Source of the DNA: Loripinus fragilis
Lineage: Eukaryota; Mollusca; Bivalvia; Lucinida; Lucinidae
Direction: 5' to 3'
Assembly (NCBI GenBank): GCA_964019695.1
Contig: OZ026526.1
Coordinates: 13,909,754-13,973,753, forward strand
DNA length: 64,000 nucleotides
Shown here: positions 1-9,079 of the stretch, one piece after another
Layout: every line of letters begins with the position of its first letter
Position numbering within the stretch: position 1 is the first letter of the stretch
Notes under the pieces: model-generated
What the model saw: only the letters and a program-made list of their open reading frames with translations
What the model was told of the DNA's origin: nothing
The model's database searches: none
Made by a program: the position numbers and the translations under genes

Positions 1-665
1 AGGCAATGGTCAAGCAATCCCATGTTATATGTCCATGTTGAGACGTGCAATATTTTCAATAGTGCATGGATGTGGCGAGCACGACGTAAAGCCATTTGAC
101 CGGGAGGTGCATCAATCTTCACAAAAGTATGGCTATGCTAACAAAACGACACAGTAAAGGTAATACCTTGGTAACAGACAATTCTACAACCATTTATAAT
201 CGCTTGGTTTAATCGACAATACATCTTGATTTGTGTTTTATGATTTCATACCAATCTGTTCTAACGATATCGGCAACAAACATTTTTTCACATAGGTACA
301 CCATGAAAATTAGTTTAAATTTTACTCAAATTTAATAGCAGCTGAACTGCCATTGATCTTGGTGAGCATTTAACGGCTTTATAGCTATATTCTGTTCAGT
401 GTTTTTGATCGGCAGAATAACTTCAGCCAATAACAGGTAGAAATGTTTAAGATGTATACTGGAGAAATGTTAGCCTCAAGTTGTAAGAAAGGAAATGTTA
501 TGTGCATAAAGCGCTAGATCTATGTTTAATTTTCCAGATATACGGTGTGAAGTCACGCTTTACAATTTCCCACGAATTTCTCGCCAATTGAAATGACCAC
601 TCCCAAATATTATAATGAAAATATTGTCATTTCCATATAAGTTCATGGAGGGCGTTTCAAAAGTG
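1..665. other. Intergenic or 3'-flanking AT-rich DNA
   Basis: Downstream of the candidate terminal exon e16 on the minus strand. I see no coding block, clear repeat or convincing polyadenylation signal. The 3' UTR of the host gene would be expected here. Confidence 0.3.
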
Positions 666-760
666 TCAAAGTGTCTTAGTCTGCTGGCGTTTTTCGTAAT
701 TTCTTGATTTTTCCCAAGATATCAGGGCTTTGCCAGAAGCTCGCACAAGCACAGAACCTG
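666..760 (-). CDS. Candidate terminal exon e16 of the host gene
   Basis: The acceptor is preceded by a pyrimidine-rich stretch and reads ccAGCAG, a NAGNAG site, so the exon could start at 760 or 757 in the same frame. In phase 1, as left by e15, the frame reads SGSVLVRASGKALISWEK and on through NYEKRQQTKTL to TGA at 666-668. No donor is needed. The support is phase agreement plus a sensible acceptor. The exon is short, and another exon could lie between it and e15 inside the minisatellite region. Confidence 0.4.
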
Positions 761-883
761 CTGGAGAAATTAGGGGAGGTCTACACGAGTAACTTTCTCA
801 CAGCGATGTGGGACCTAAAATGACGTATAAAAGTAGGAACTGCGAAAAACCGGTGCCACACAATTTCTGAACGGAGTTTAGTA

Positions 884-1118
884 GGTGAAAGTTCAAAATT
901 TCCAAAATCCTGAACTTTAGAAATTCAAATCTTTAAACTTGCAGAATGCCTATAAAAATTAATTATTTCATGTTTAAATGATTAAATGTGTTTAGATAAT
1001 CTCAAAATTAACCAGATAAGCTATTATAATCTCCCTAATTCAGCATTTTGAGGCTGACTTTCTATGGAAAGTCAGCCTCAAAATCCTGAATTCAGGATTA
1101 ATCCTGAAAACTTTCACC
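884..1118. mobile_element. MITE with GGTGAAAGTT inverted ends
   Basis: Ends are GGTGAAAGTT at 884 and AACTTTCACC at 1109-1118. The element contains the phrase TTCCAAAATCCTGAACTTT near its left end and a near-perfect internal hairpin at 1038-1092 (arms around GAGGCTGACTTTC). A second copy with different internal sequence lies at 53640-53950. Confidence 0.65.
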
Positions 1119-1362
1119 CATGTTAGTCTGAGAAAAAAAAATCTTTTTTCCGATTTTGTCTAGGAAAAATCCTCTTTTCAGTTTTGTCTGAGGATAATTC
1201 TATTTTCAGTTTTGTCGAAGGAAGAATCCTCTTTCAGCTTTGTCTTATGAAAATCCTCTTTTCAGTTTTGTATAAGGAAAGATCCTTTTTTCAGTTTTGT
1301 CTGGCGAAAAATCCTCTTTTCAGCTTCTTCTGAGGAAAAATCCTCTTTTCACTTTTGTATGA

Positions 1363-1770
1363 CAGGGTTCATACAGGTAAGTATGAGTAAAATTCAGGGA
1401 CTTTTCAAGGACTTTTCTAAAAGCCTCTTCAGCAGTTTTCAAGGACTTTAAGTTAATGAAAACTACTGATCGAAGTGTTAAAATTCTTCTTCAGAAAAGC
1501 TAGACTGAGATAATGGAGACATTAGTACTAGAAAATTAGTATAAAATTGTTGTGCCTTTATTTGGTGCAGCATATGCTGCACCAAATATAGGCACAACAA
1601 TTTTATAATGATAAAGTTATCTATCTACAGTGCTACAGTCCTACAGAAAAATAGTAGAATTCAAGGACTTTTCAAAGCTTTTGAGTGATTTTCCAGCACT
1701 GTTGAAGGCAGATTTAAATTTCAAGAAAGCCCTCTAAATTCAAGTACTTTTCAAGCCTGTGCCAACCCTG
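1363..1770. mobile_element. MITE with CAGGGTTC ends, nested in minisatellite
   Basis: Inverted ends CAGGGTTCATACAGG and CCTGTGCCAACCCTG. The flanks TATGA at 1358-1362 and 1771-1775 look like a 5-bp target duplication. The interior repeats AAGGACTTTTCAAGG phrases and has a long central palindrome around TGGTGCAGCATATGCTGCACCA. A full second copy is at 12893-13306. Confidence 0.75.
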
Positions 1771-2173
1771 TATGAGTTTTGTCTGAGGAAATATCTTTTT
1801 TCAGTTTTGTCCGAGGAAATATCCTTTTAAGCACCTGCAATCCCATTTTGTACACCCTTCTCTGAGTGGTCCCTCCATATTTCAGTTTTGTCTGACTAAA
1901 GATCCTCTTTTCAGTTTTGTATAAGGAAAGATCCTTTTTTCAGTTTTGTCTGTTGAAAAATCCTCTTTTCAGCTTCTTCTGAGGAAAAATCCTCTTTTCA
2001 GTTTTGTACGAGTTTTGTCTGAAGAAAATCCTTTTTTAGTTTTGTCTGAAGAAATATATTTTTTTTAGTTTTGTCTGAGGAAATATTCTTTTTTCAGTTT
2101 TGTCTAAGGAAATATTCTTTTAATCACCTGCCATCTCATTTGTACAGTCACCCATCTCTGAGTGGTCCCTCAA

Positions 2174-2382
2174 TACAGTAAAACCTGTCTTAAACGGCCA
2201 CTCAAAAATAGACAAAACAAAGGTCTTAAAGACAAATGGTAGCTTATTGAAGGTCGAAAGTATTGCAGAATGCTCTCTTGGAGCATTCTGCAATACTTTT
2301 GACCTGCATTAAGCAATAATTGGTCTTGGAAACCAATTTTTGGTCTTCTTTTGAGCCGCCGCTTAAGACAGGTTTTACTGTA
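2174..2382. mobile_element. pogo/Tigger-like MITE
   Basis: Flanked by TA and starting CAGTAAAACCTGTCTTAA, with the reverse complement at the right end. The internal hairpin carries GCAGAATGCTC / GAGCATTCTGC. TA target site and CAGT-AACCTG ends are typical of the pogo/Tigger branch of Tc1/mariner. Other copies: 6719-6909, 25284-25821, 39641-39852, 62006-62209. Confidence 0.8.
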
Positions 2383-2662
2383 TCCTTTTAAGCACCTGCC
2401 ATCCCATTTTTGTAAACCCTTCTCTGAGTGGTCCATCAATATTTCAGTTTTGTCTGAGGAAAAATCCTCTTTTCAGTTTTGTCTGAGGAAAAATCCTCTT
2501 TTCAGTTTTGTCTGAGGAAAAATCCTCTTTTCAGTTTTGTCTGAGGAAAGATCCTCTTTTCAGTTTTGTCTGAGGAAAGATCCTCTTTTCAGTTTTGTCG
2601 GAGGAAAGATCCTCTTAAGCGCCTGCCATACTCTGTTCCCCATTCTCTAAGTAGTCCCTCAC

Positions 2663-2750
2663 AATAGTTAAAAGTCCGAGAGAGTTTACTATAAACATTT
2701 ATCATTTCTTCGTCGTGGTACAAATATCTTGAAATTTCTGACGGCATTGG
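2663..2750 (-). CDS. Host-gene exon e15
   Basis: Acceptor ttctgtttcag ends at 2751 and is strong. The frame (phase 0) begins PMPSEISRYLYHDEEMINV and continues YSKLSRTFNY. The donor gtgagg starts at 2662, leaving phase 1. The intron start is the edge of the 29-bp minisatellite's longer unit, so the splice site may be repeat-derived. If the donor were ignored the frame would run to a stop inside the minisatellite, which is less likely. The acidic-polar sequence with aromatic residues resembles a helical segment; function unknown. Confidence 0.6.
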
Positions 2751-2785
2751 CTGAAACAGAAAAATGATTATCATAAAAGAAAATA

Positions 2786-3033
2786 TTAACCCTTAATGCG
2801 CAAATCGCAACAAAAGTTGTCTGCTTTTCTCGTCTGCTGAATTGTTTAAGAAGCCTCTATGGCAAACAGTGTGGACCCAGATCAGACTGCTACTATAGGA
2901 GCAGTCTGTTCTGGGTCCACGCTGTTTCCTTCTATACTTAATTCGTCAGTAATGTTAGGCAATTATTTGCAGCAGGCAACTTCAGCAGATGACATCTTCA
3001 GATGCATTTTTTTCTTGGCGCTCTAAAGGTTAA
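2786..3033. mobile_element. TTAA-ended MITE, group F
   Basis: TTAA at both ends (2786-2789, 3030-3033), ends TTAACCCTTAATGCGC and GGCGCTCTAAAGGTTAA. The central hairpin is built on GTGTGGACCCAGATCAGACT. An inverted copy is at 11281-11527. TTAA termini suggest piggyBac-like mobilisation (inference). Confidence 0.7.
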
Positions 3034-3054
3034 GACCCATATAAAAGGGAGTCA

Positions 3055-3177
3055 TACAGTTTGGATCCAGATCAGGCCAGACGTTTTGTCAGATCTGATC
3101 TGCAAGCTGGGTCCAAATTGTTTGCAAACATAATCAGCAGGCGACATAAGATGCTGCTAGCAGGCAAAGATTTAAAT
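3055..3177. mobile_element. TTAA-MITE group A, partial copy
   Basis: Contains the group-A core GTTTGGATCCAGATCAGGCC and the right arm ending GGCAAAGATTTAA. The left arm is missing. Confidence 0.5.
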
Positions 3178-3192
3178 AGCTGATATGAATTT

Positions 3193-3651
3193 AGGCCAGA
3201 ATTATTTTATAAGTTGATTTACTGGAATTTTTTTTCAGATTTAGGGTCGAGGGGACTGAAAAAAAAAGCTCTGAAAATGACCAGTTGACTGGTCATTTTC
3301 AGAGCTCTTTTGTTTTTTTGTTTTCAGAGCTCTTTTGTTTTTTTTGTGTTTTTTTTCAGAGCTTTTTCTTTTTTAATATCTCAAGAACAAACAGTTAAGC
3401 TAGTAAAGGAAACCAACAGTCTGTATTAAATCTTTAAATCCAGCATAGGACAATGTCACTCTCAAATATACACAAACAGAACCTCAAAAGTATAATTTTT
3501 TTCAACAAAACAAATAATATTTAGAGTCGGCGGATAAAATAATAAAAAAAATCAGAAATTAAATTATTTTTTTTCTACTTTCCGGAAAATTACAGTAGGA
3601 GGAATCCCCCCCTCCTCTATTCGTGAATCAACTAATAAAAAAATCTGGCCT
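3193..3651. mobile_element. MITE with AGGCCAGA ends
   Basis: Ends AGGCCAGAATTATTTTATAA and the inverse ...AAATCTGGCCTT. Near the left end is a perfect hairpin, GAAAATGACCAGTTGACTGG followed by its mirror, ending in CAGAGC. Related copies: 37664-38078 (opposite strand) and 54085-54520. Confidence 0.7.
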
Positions 3652-3679
3652 TATTAAACAAGTTGGAACCCAAATAAGA

Positions 3680-3770
3680 TGTAAGGCTCTGCTAACCATC
3701 TTATCATTTTCGAATGAGTTTAATAAATTCAAATAATAATGAAGCACAAACGTTAGATTCTATTTATCAT
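3680..3770. mobile_element. Fragment of the GAGTTTAATAAATTCAA hairpin MITE
   Basis: Matches one arm of the longer elements at 13318-13674, 20818-21152 and 25897-26245, including the ends of the type GTTAGATTCTATTTATCAT. Confidence 0.45.
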
Positions 3771-4207
3771 ACTAGAACCTGAGGAGACTGGTTTGAGTCT
3801 TGCTTTGGACCAGTTTTGTCCCTTCGAGGCCCATACAGCCTTATTACACTCCCAAACACAACTAAAACCAATATGCCGCCAACATCACTACCATGGACAT
3901 AATTGTTTGTTTATTTGATTTGATTCTTTACGTCCCATCAACAATCTTTCAATTAAACAGGGGCGGGTCTTCCTGGGTTGAACCAGTACTAAGCTAGGAT
4001 AAATGTGTTTTGCTCAAGGACCACAACGCAGTGGCACCGGTGAGGCTTGAACCCGCGGCCTCTCTGTTTCAAGTCAAGCACTCTACCACTGAGCCACTAC
4101 GCTCCCCATAGATTATTTTATCATATTAGAACCTGAGGAGACTGGTTTGAGTCTTGTTTTGTCGGAACAATCAAAGACCAGTTTTGTCGAGTGGAGGCCC
4201 ATATAGC
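3757..4207. repeat. Direct duplication bracketing a SINE
   Basis: About 85 bp starting TTATCATACTAGAACCTGAG and ending GAGGCCCATA recurs on each side of the SINE (about 3767-3836 and 4118-4203). The right copy has a short extra stretch. The repeats are far longer than an ordinary SINE target duplication. Confidence 0.6.
3904..4107 (-). mobile_element. tRNA-derived SINE, family 2
   Basis: On the minus strand it begins GGGAGCGTAGTGGCTCAGTG, with an A-box-like TGGCTCAGTGGTAG, a B-box-like GGTTCAAGCC, and ends ...GACGTAAAGAATCAAATC and an AAACAAAC tail. About 200 bp. Seven copies occur in the window. Confidence 0.85.
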
Positions 4208-4319
4208 GTTTGGGTCCAGAGTAGAGTCAACATTTTGTCTGTCCTGATCTGGGCCCAAACTGCAAAGGTAATCAGGGGATGAAAATGCCTAACCTGCCAG
4301 TCATGACTCTTATTATCTG

Positions 4320-4711
4320 CTGTCTCATTTTATTATATTTACATTTTCAAAGCAAGCTTTTAATGAATCTTTAGAATTTTGCAACCGTTCATAGCCTCAT
4401 AATCGACACAAAATTTGATTGACAACTGCCAAGCTCATTTGCTCATGCAATACGCTTCGAACATCGAATTCATTCGCCAGATGTGACACTGGTGTTGTAA
4501 TTGACAGCGAGCCACACCTGAGTCGCACATGCAAAACAATCCTCATGTTTGCTCCGTTGGTTGTCTGTGTTCAAGCTGGCTGTTCCGCTTTTCCATTTTA
4601 CACTCTAACTAAACCGTTAATACGATTATATTTTAAAACAAAACTGTTTTAATTCCCAAAATAAAAATAGATATTTATGAAAAATTAATTCATTTCTTAA
4701 ATGAATAAACT
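4320..4711 (-). repeat. Dispersed repeat, inverted copy of 21310-21690
   Basis: Reads on the minus strand like 21380-21640: shared phrases include TGTAAAA-GGAAAAGTGGAACAGCC, GCGACTCAGGTGTGGCT and GAGGCTATGAACG. Short ORFs here are incidental. Confidence 0.65.
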
Positions 4712-4832
4712 AGAAATGTGTCAATGTGAAACAGATGCCTCCATACAGGGCCACTGTATGAGAAAAAAAATGTTTTGTGCAGGATGAGAACTCCGACTCA
4801 ATTGGACATGGTGAGGGCATAACAACAGTGTG

Positions 4833-5276
4833 GATCCTAATCAGCTGGTTTTATCATACCATTTACAACAATCGCCAGAGTCAAGGTTCGAACAAGTAAA
4901 GATCGAACAACCGAAGATGGAAGCGCCCAAACAGTGGTACCCACCACCAGAGGCCATGACCAGACCACTTTTCCGTTTGGTTTATGGAAAGGACAAGCTA
5001 CTGGACCCTACAACCACTAGCAAGAAGCGACCAACAACCTCCATCAGAGAAGTCAGGGACACGGACCCGAACTTCAAACCGATGACCATAGATGAAGCCC
5101 TTGCTGCTCTTAATCAACCTACTATATGCGCAACAGAAGAACTGGCAGAAGATTTATATATCACCCCCTCCAACAGTGATACGTCAACAAGCTCAGACAA
5201 AACAGACTGCCTAGACGAACTACTAGACTGGGAAAAAGAAGTAAGAAACATAAAGGTTTATGGAACCTTCCAGTAA
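4833..5276 (+). CDS. Unidentified ORF, possible retroelement fragment
   Basis: An open frame runs from a TGA at 4812 to TAA at 5274-5276. It has no ATG until codon 30 (MEAPKQW), so it is either a 5'-truncated or spliced reading frame or uses an upstream start not seen. The roughly 147-residue product is polar and Pro/Thr-rich in the first half (RPLFRLVYGKDKLLDP), has MTIDEALAALNQP in the middle, a Ser/Thr run, and an acidic end (CLDELLDWEKEV). Codon use looks coding-like rather than random. It lies on the opposite strand to the host gene, in the large e14-e15 intron. A hammerhead-like motif lies 0.9 kb downstream on the same strand, which suggests a retroelement remnant. I do not recognise a domain. 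Confidence 0.45.
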   Translation, partial: DPNQLVLSYHLQQSPESRFEQVKIEQPKMEAPKQWYPPPEAMTRPLFRLVYGKDKLLDPTTTSKKRPTTSIREVRDTDPNFKPMTIDEALAALNQPTICATEELAEDLYITPSNSDTSTSSDKTDCLDELLDWEKEVRNIKVYGTFQ

Positions 5277-5301
5277 CTTTAATACATTTTAAACTTTCAT
5301 A

Positions 5302-5786
5302 TACAGTCAATCCTCTTTATAATGACACTGTTTGTTCCAAGCTATCTTTGACGTTAAAGTGAATTTGTTGTTATAAAGAAATTCTGACCATTACCAGATT
5401 TCAACATAATAATCATTTGGTAAAAGAAAATATTGTACAAATGAATTAAAATGCTATTATTCCAAATGTATACATCAGTTCAATTTCATATTGCATCAAA
5501 ATGCACAAAGCTTCCCACTTATCAAGTGAGACAGAAAACTGTTCATGCAAAAAAGACCTTGTTCTGATCACGAAATTGTCTGACATATGGTAACAATTCT
5601 GTTATAATGAATTTATTTTCAATAGAAATTGTATATCTGTTCCCTGAAGTTACTGTCGGTGTCGTTAAGTGAATATTCTGTTATAAAGAGAGAATTTTAA
5701 TGGAAACAGATCCGTTCCCAGCAATTTTATGTCGGATATTGAATATTCTGTTATAACGAGTGACGTTATAAAGAGTTTTGACTGTA
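5302..5786. mobile_element. TA-flanked MITE with CAGTCAATCC ends
   Basis: TA, then CAGTCAATCCTCTTTATAAT at the left; the right end is TTATAAAGAGTTTTGACTG then TA. Repeated GTTATAAAGA / GTTATAATGA phrases fill the interior. The ends fit the pogo/Tigger branch of Tc1/mariner. It splits the ORF-plus-hammerhead region. Confidence 0.75.
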
Positions 5787-5859
5787 TATATATACTTTCA
5801 TCAAACATATCTGCTGACATTAGGAGCTACAACGCGGGACATTACACCTTAGACCCTCG

Positions 5860-6069
5860 ATGAACCTTGAACGTACATCAACTATATGGTCCATAATTAT
5901 AGGACCCCATCTTTCAAAGATTCAAATACAATCTCCTCTAGCAAACAGCGATGATCCAGCTTGGGCCAGGACTAATGCACGACCCGATCTGGACCCTTAC
6001 TGTTTGAGAATGTCTGAGGTGGCATGTCACTGTGTTGTGGCTTCTAATTGTTGTCCTTTAAACTTTTAA
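5860..6069 (+). other. Short open frame, probably non-coding or 3' part of a retroelement
   Basis: A 69-codon ATG frame lies between the MITE and the hammerhead-like motif. The sequence (for example DPAWARTNARPDLDPYC) has no recognised motif. It may be 3' sequence of the same retroelement as 4833-5276. Confidence 0.2.
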
Positions 6070-6184
6070 AATAAATTCACCACGGTACTCAGCAACGTAA
6101 CGCCATTGTTCAAAGACTTCCGGTATTTTAACAATAACATCACGTGATCTATTTGGTCCGCAAAATATGTACTTCAGTGGTGAT

Positions 6185-6263
6185 TTTATTTACATATTCA
6201 TCCTGATGAAGGGTTAGTCAACCCGAAACGCGTACAACCCGAAACGCGTAGATCAAAAATAAA
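6185..6263 (+). ncRNA. Hammerhead-ribozyme-like motif
   Basis: The core CTGATGA (6203-6209) and GAAA (6225-6228) frame a stem II GGGTT(6211-6215)/AACCC(6220-6224) with an AGTC loop. Stem III is ACGCGT (6228-6233) against ACGCGT (6244-6249). The cleavage triplet would be GTA, cut after A6250. Stem I pairs ATC (6200-6202) with GAT (6251-6253), then TT with AA, then TTTATTT (6185-6191) with AAATAAA (6257-6263) across an internal loop. Both ends lie in stem I, so this is a type I layout. One oddity is an extra A (6210) before stem II. Such motifs are known from Penelope-like elements and related retroelements. Confidence 0.55.
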
Positions 6264-6415
6264 GTTTATAAAAACCGTTCCTGATCGTTTGTTCCGTCCT
6301 TCATCCCCTTTCCAGTTATTTACAACACAGGAATAGTGCAGTCAAATCTCGTAAATTCGAAGTCCTTGGGACTAGAGGTTATATTTAGAATTTTCAGTGA
6401 GGTATATATACTATA

Positions 6416-7028
6416 CAGTTATTTCATGCCTGTTTGTAGTATAGTCAAAACTATTACCCCGACCTGATGCACTATAGTACGAGGCCACAGTACTGAGGGG
6501 TAATAGTTTGACAATACTACAAACAGCAGGCCTTCAGATTTACGGTGGGCCTGAGTCATTGTCCCATGATTTAAAAATATGGCCCATTACTTTCTGAGGC
6601 AGTGGGCCCACTGGACCCATCCTTTTAAGATGTGAAAAGTCTCACTTTAATAAAAATATTCATCTTACAGGGAGCCTACGAATTCCACAAAACAGAATGT
6701 ACATGTAGGTTGTCAATGCAGTAAAACCTGTCCTTAGCAGCCACTGAAAAAAAAGACAAAACAAAGATCTTAAAAACAAAAGGCAGCTTAATGAAGGTCA
6801 AAAATATTGCAGAATGCTCCCTTTGGAGCATTCTGCAATACTTTTGACCTGCATTAAGCGATAATTGGTCTTCTTTATTGAGTGGCCACTTAAAACAGGT
6901 TTTACTGTATTACCAGCAGTGGGTCCATCATTTCAGAAAATGACCCATCATTTTTTGCTCCATGGGTCACTTCCGCCCACCAATCCTGAAAAAAATCTGA
7001 AGCCCTGAAACAGGCATGAAATAACTGT
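6416..7028. mobile_element. MITE with ACAGTTATTTCATGCCTG ends
   Basis: ACAGTTATTTCATGCCTGTT at the left, with the inverse AAACAGGCATGAAATAACTGT at the right. The left part is itself a hairpin (arms around GTCAAAACTATTACCCC, 6416-6535). It contains a nested pogo/Tigger-like MITE. Confidence 0.65.
6719..6909. mobile_element. pogo/Tigger-like MITE, nested
   Basis: CAGTAAAACCTGTCCTTAG ... AAACAGGTTTTACTG then TA. The central GCAGAATGCTCC / GGAGCATTCTGC hairpin matches the copy at 2174-2382. Confidence 0.75.
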
Positions 7029-7583
7029 TTTGTTACTAAACCCATTTGATGTAATACTTAGCAGCGTTCCATGAATGGCGTTGCTAAAGATGATGCGGTT
7101 TTGTAAGAAAACAGAAAATTTCACCAAATCTGCTCAATTTTGGTCTCAAAATGTTCCGCTCGTTCTAACTAACAAAAAGAGTGGCCACACTTTATGTTTC
7201 TGACCATAAACAACAGAGTTTTTTTAGTTTAAAGTTGCCAAACCATGCCTCATTTTCACCATTGTTGCATAACGTCGCCTTTCATAAACGAACCGTACGC
7301 GCATCGTTGTCGCCCATGATAATAAGCGCCTGTGTGCTTTTAACAGGGAAGCGGGAAACCAGGCCCATGGTATAGTGCCAGTCTATAGTCATATTTATTG
7401 ACCGGTGGAATAGTTCAGAGACTCATGACACAGCAAAAATAGACAATTACTCCATATATAGACGGTTGGGTAATAAATAAAAATATTTAACCACCAAACT
7501 ATGATTATTTTCAGTTTTTCCCTATCAAACATATGTTTTGTGTTTCCCAGACGTTTCTTTTACGCACCCAAAACATTATACAA

Positions 7584-7718
7584 TTATTGACTAATGAGGC
7601 ATTGGATATGATGTGATATCGACCAGAGAATACCAATATTGACCAAGGCGAAGCCGAGGTCAATATTGGTATTCTCTGGTCGATATCACATCATATCCAA
7701 TGCCTCATTAGTCAATAA
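7584..7718. repeat. Perfect 61-bp inverted repeat (foldback)
   Basis: Arms 7584-7644 and 7658-7718 are exact reverse complements of 61 bp around a 13-nt loop (AAGGCGAAGCCGA). There is no mismatch by eye. The RNA would be a long perfect hairpin. Confidence 0.9.
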
Positions 7719-7907
7719 CTGTTTTATTATATAACATTTAGAGAAAGATGTTCAGGTATCATTGCACCTGGAAAAAATACTGAACTTATATACAAGTTTT
7801 GGATAAGTCAAGCATATAGCAGAATCAGTGCAGACCTAGATAAGACCACCCGTTTACTATTTTATATATGTTGTGCATGAGTGTCATCATTCAGCATCTA
7901 CTCACAA

Positions 7908-8155
7908 AATTCTAACACGCCTCGCCTGTACAGCCAATGTTAAAATAGTGTGATATATCAAACACTAATTCACCGCTTTGAAAGTGCAGGGAAAATGTGT
8001 GATAGCTGACGTCATTTGTTACTGGGAAAACACGTCATTCATGGCGTTAGACGGTGTAACGTCGTTTCAACGCTTGAAAGACGTTACAAATACATGTAAA
8101 CGTATGCGACGTGGTCTAAGTATTGGCGGGAGTTCTTCAATTCTAATTTTAGTAA
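7908..8155. repeat. Direct repeat, copy 1 (partial ATTCTAACAC MITE)
   Basis: Starts AATTCTAACACGCCTCGCC and runs in parallel with 8419-8660 (shared GTGATATATCAAACA, TTACTGGG-AAA, GGCGTTAGAC, GCGGGAGTTCTTCA). Offset 511 bp. Confidence 0.7.
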
Positions 8156-8418
8156 CTAATATTCACCGGCAAGCGCGCGCCAGCCAGTGAATATGACAAT
8201 ATATAGACTGGCCACGTGAGCGCTCTAAGCCAATGAAAATCGGTCTTTTTACTTAGTTATATAATAAATGTTTTTATAGACTGTTATTAAAATAGTTCAT
8301 TGACAGGCCAAGTTATTTGAATTGATTGTGTCCAAAACTTAATTATAATAAAGTGAGAATTCAAATTTTCAAAGTTTTAATGTATATGATTTTTTTTGCA
8401 CAGTGCATTTATAAGAGT

Positions 8419-8722
8419 AATTCTAACACACCTCGCATTTAGAGCCAATGCTAAAAAAATGTGATATATCAAACAATAATTCACAGTTTTGAAGGCGTGA
8501 GGAAAGCACGTATTAGCGGACCTCACTTGTTACTGGAAAATGACGCCATTTATGGCGTTAGACCGTGTAACATAGTTTTTACGCTTGAAAGATGTTACAA
8601 ATGCATGTAAACATATGTGACGTAGTCTAACTATTAGCGGGAGTTCTTCAGTGCAATGGCGGAAAGTTGGAAGAAGCTGAAGACTTTAAATATGTTTTCG
8701 TTGTTTATTGTGTGTTAGAATC
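8419..8722. mobile_element. MITE with ATTCTAACACAC ends
   Basis: Left AATTCTAACACACC, right GTGTGTTAGAAT near 8711-8722. It is the complete partner of the 7908-8155 copy. Confidence 0.55.
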
Positions 8723-8754
8723 GAAATAGCTCAGCTCCAGGACATCATTTGTTG

Positions 8755-8862
8755 AGTAATAATTCACTGTTTGTCGGTCAGTTGTCCGAAGATAAATCAC
8801 TTGTGCTACGCACTCGTAATTTGATCTTCTTTACAACTGACCTCCAAACAGTGAATTATTAC
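8755..8862. repeat. Foldback with AATAATTCACTGTTTG arms
   Basis: GTAATAATTCACTGTTTG at 8755 pairs with CAAACAGTGAATTATTAC ending at 8862. Internal arms AGTTGT / ACAACT also pair. About 25 bp upstream of exon e14's donor side. Confidence 0.7.
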
Positions 8863-8906
8863 ACAATTCACTGCTACAGCTGATCTATTTCTTAGATACG
8901 GTATAC

Positions 8907-9044
8907 CATAATTCCTTTAGTTCTTGAGACAGATGTTCTTCGGATGAGATAAAGTAACGTCGTAGCGATGATTCGTAAGTTTCTCTCCGCCACGTCTGTC
9001 AATGGTGTTGACGAAAGACCATAATCCATTGGTTTCATAAGAAT
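8907..9044 (-). CDS. Host-gene exon e14
   Basis: Acceptor tttcttatctttcag is strong. Forty-six codons in phase 0 start ILMKPMDYGLSSTPLTDVAE and end in SVSRTKGIM. The donor gtatac at 8906 is mediocre; if unused, the frame adds four residues and stops at TAA, giving an alternative C-terminus. The stretch RNLRIIATTLLYLIRR looks like an amphipathic helix. Phase matches e13 and e15. Confidence 0.72.
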
Positions 9045-9079
9045 CTGAAAGATAAGAAACACCATGAAAAATGGGATTT

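Larger units (their letters stand above)
1120..2650. repeat. 29-bp minisatellite, interrupted
   Basis: Tandem units of the type CAGTTTTGTCTGAGGAAAAA plus TCCTCTTTT (29 bp). They are nearly perfect at 2440-2610 and degenerate elsewhere. A longer variant containing CTCTGAGTGGTCCCTC recurs near 1860, 2155, 2425 and 2650. Two MITEs are inserted in the array. The last variant touches the donor side of exon e15. Confidence 0.85.

Noticed and set aside
1..130. SINE family 1 remnant suggested by TCAATCTTCACAAAAGTATGG
   Set aside because: Only about 20 bp match and the neighbouring GACGTAAAGC lies on the wrong strand for one SINE copy.
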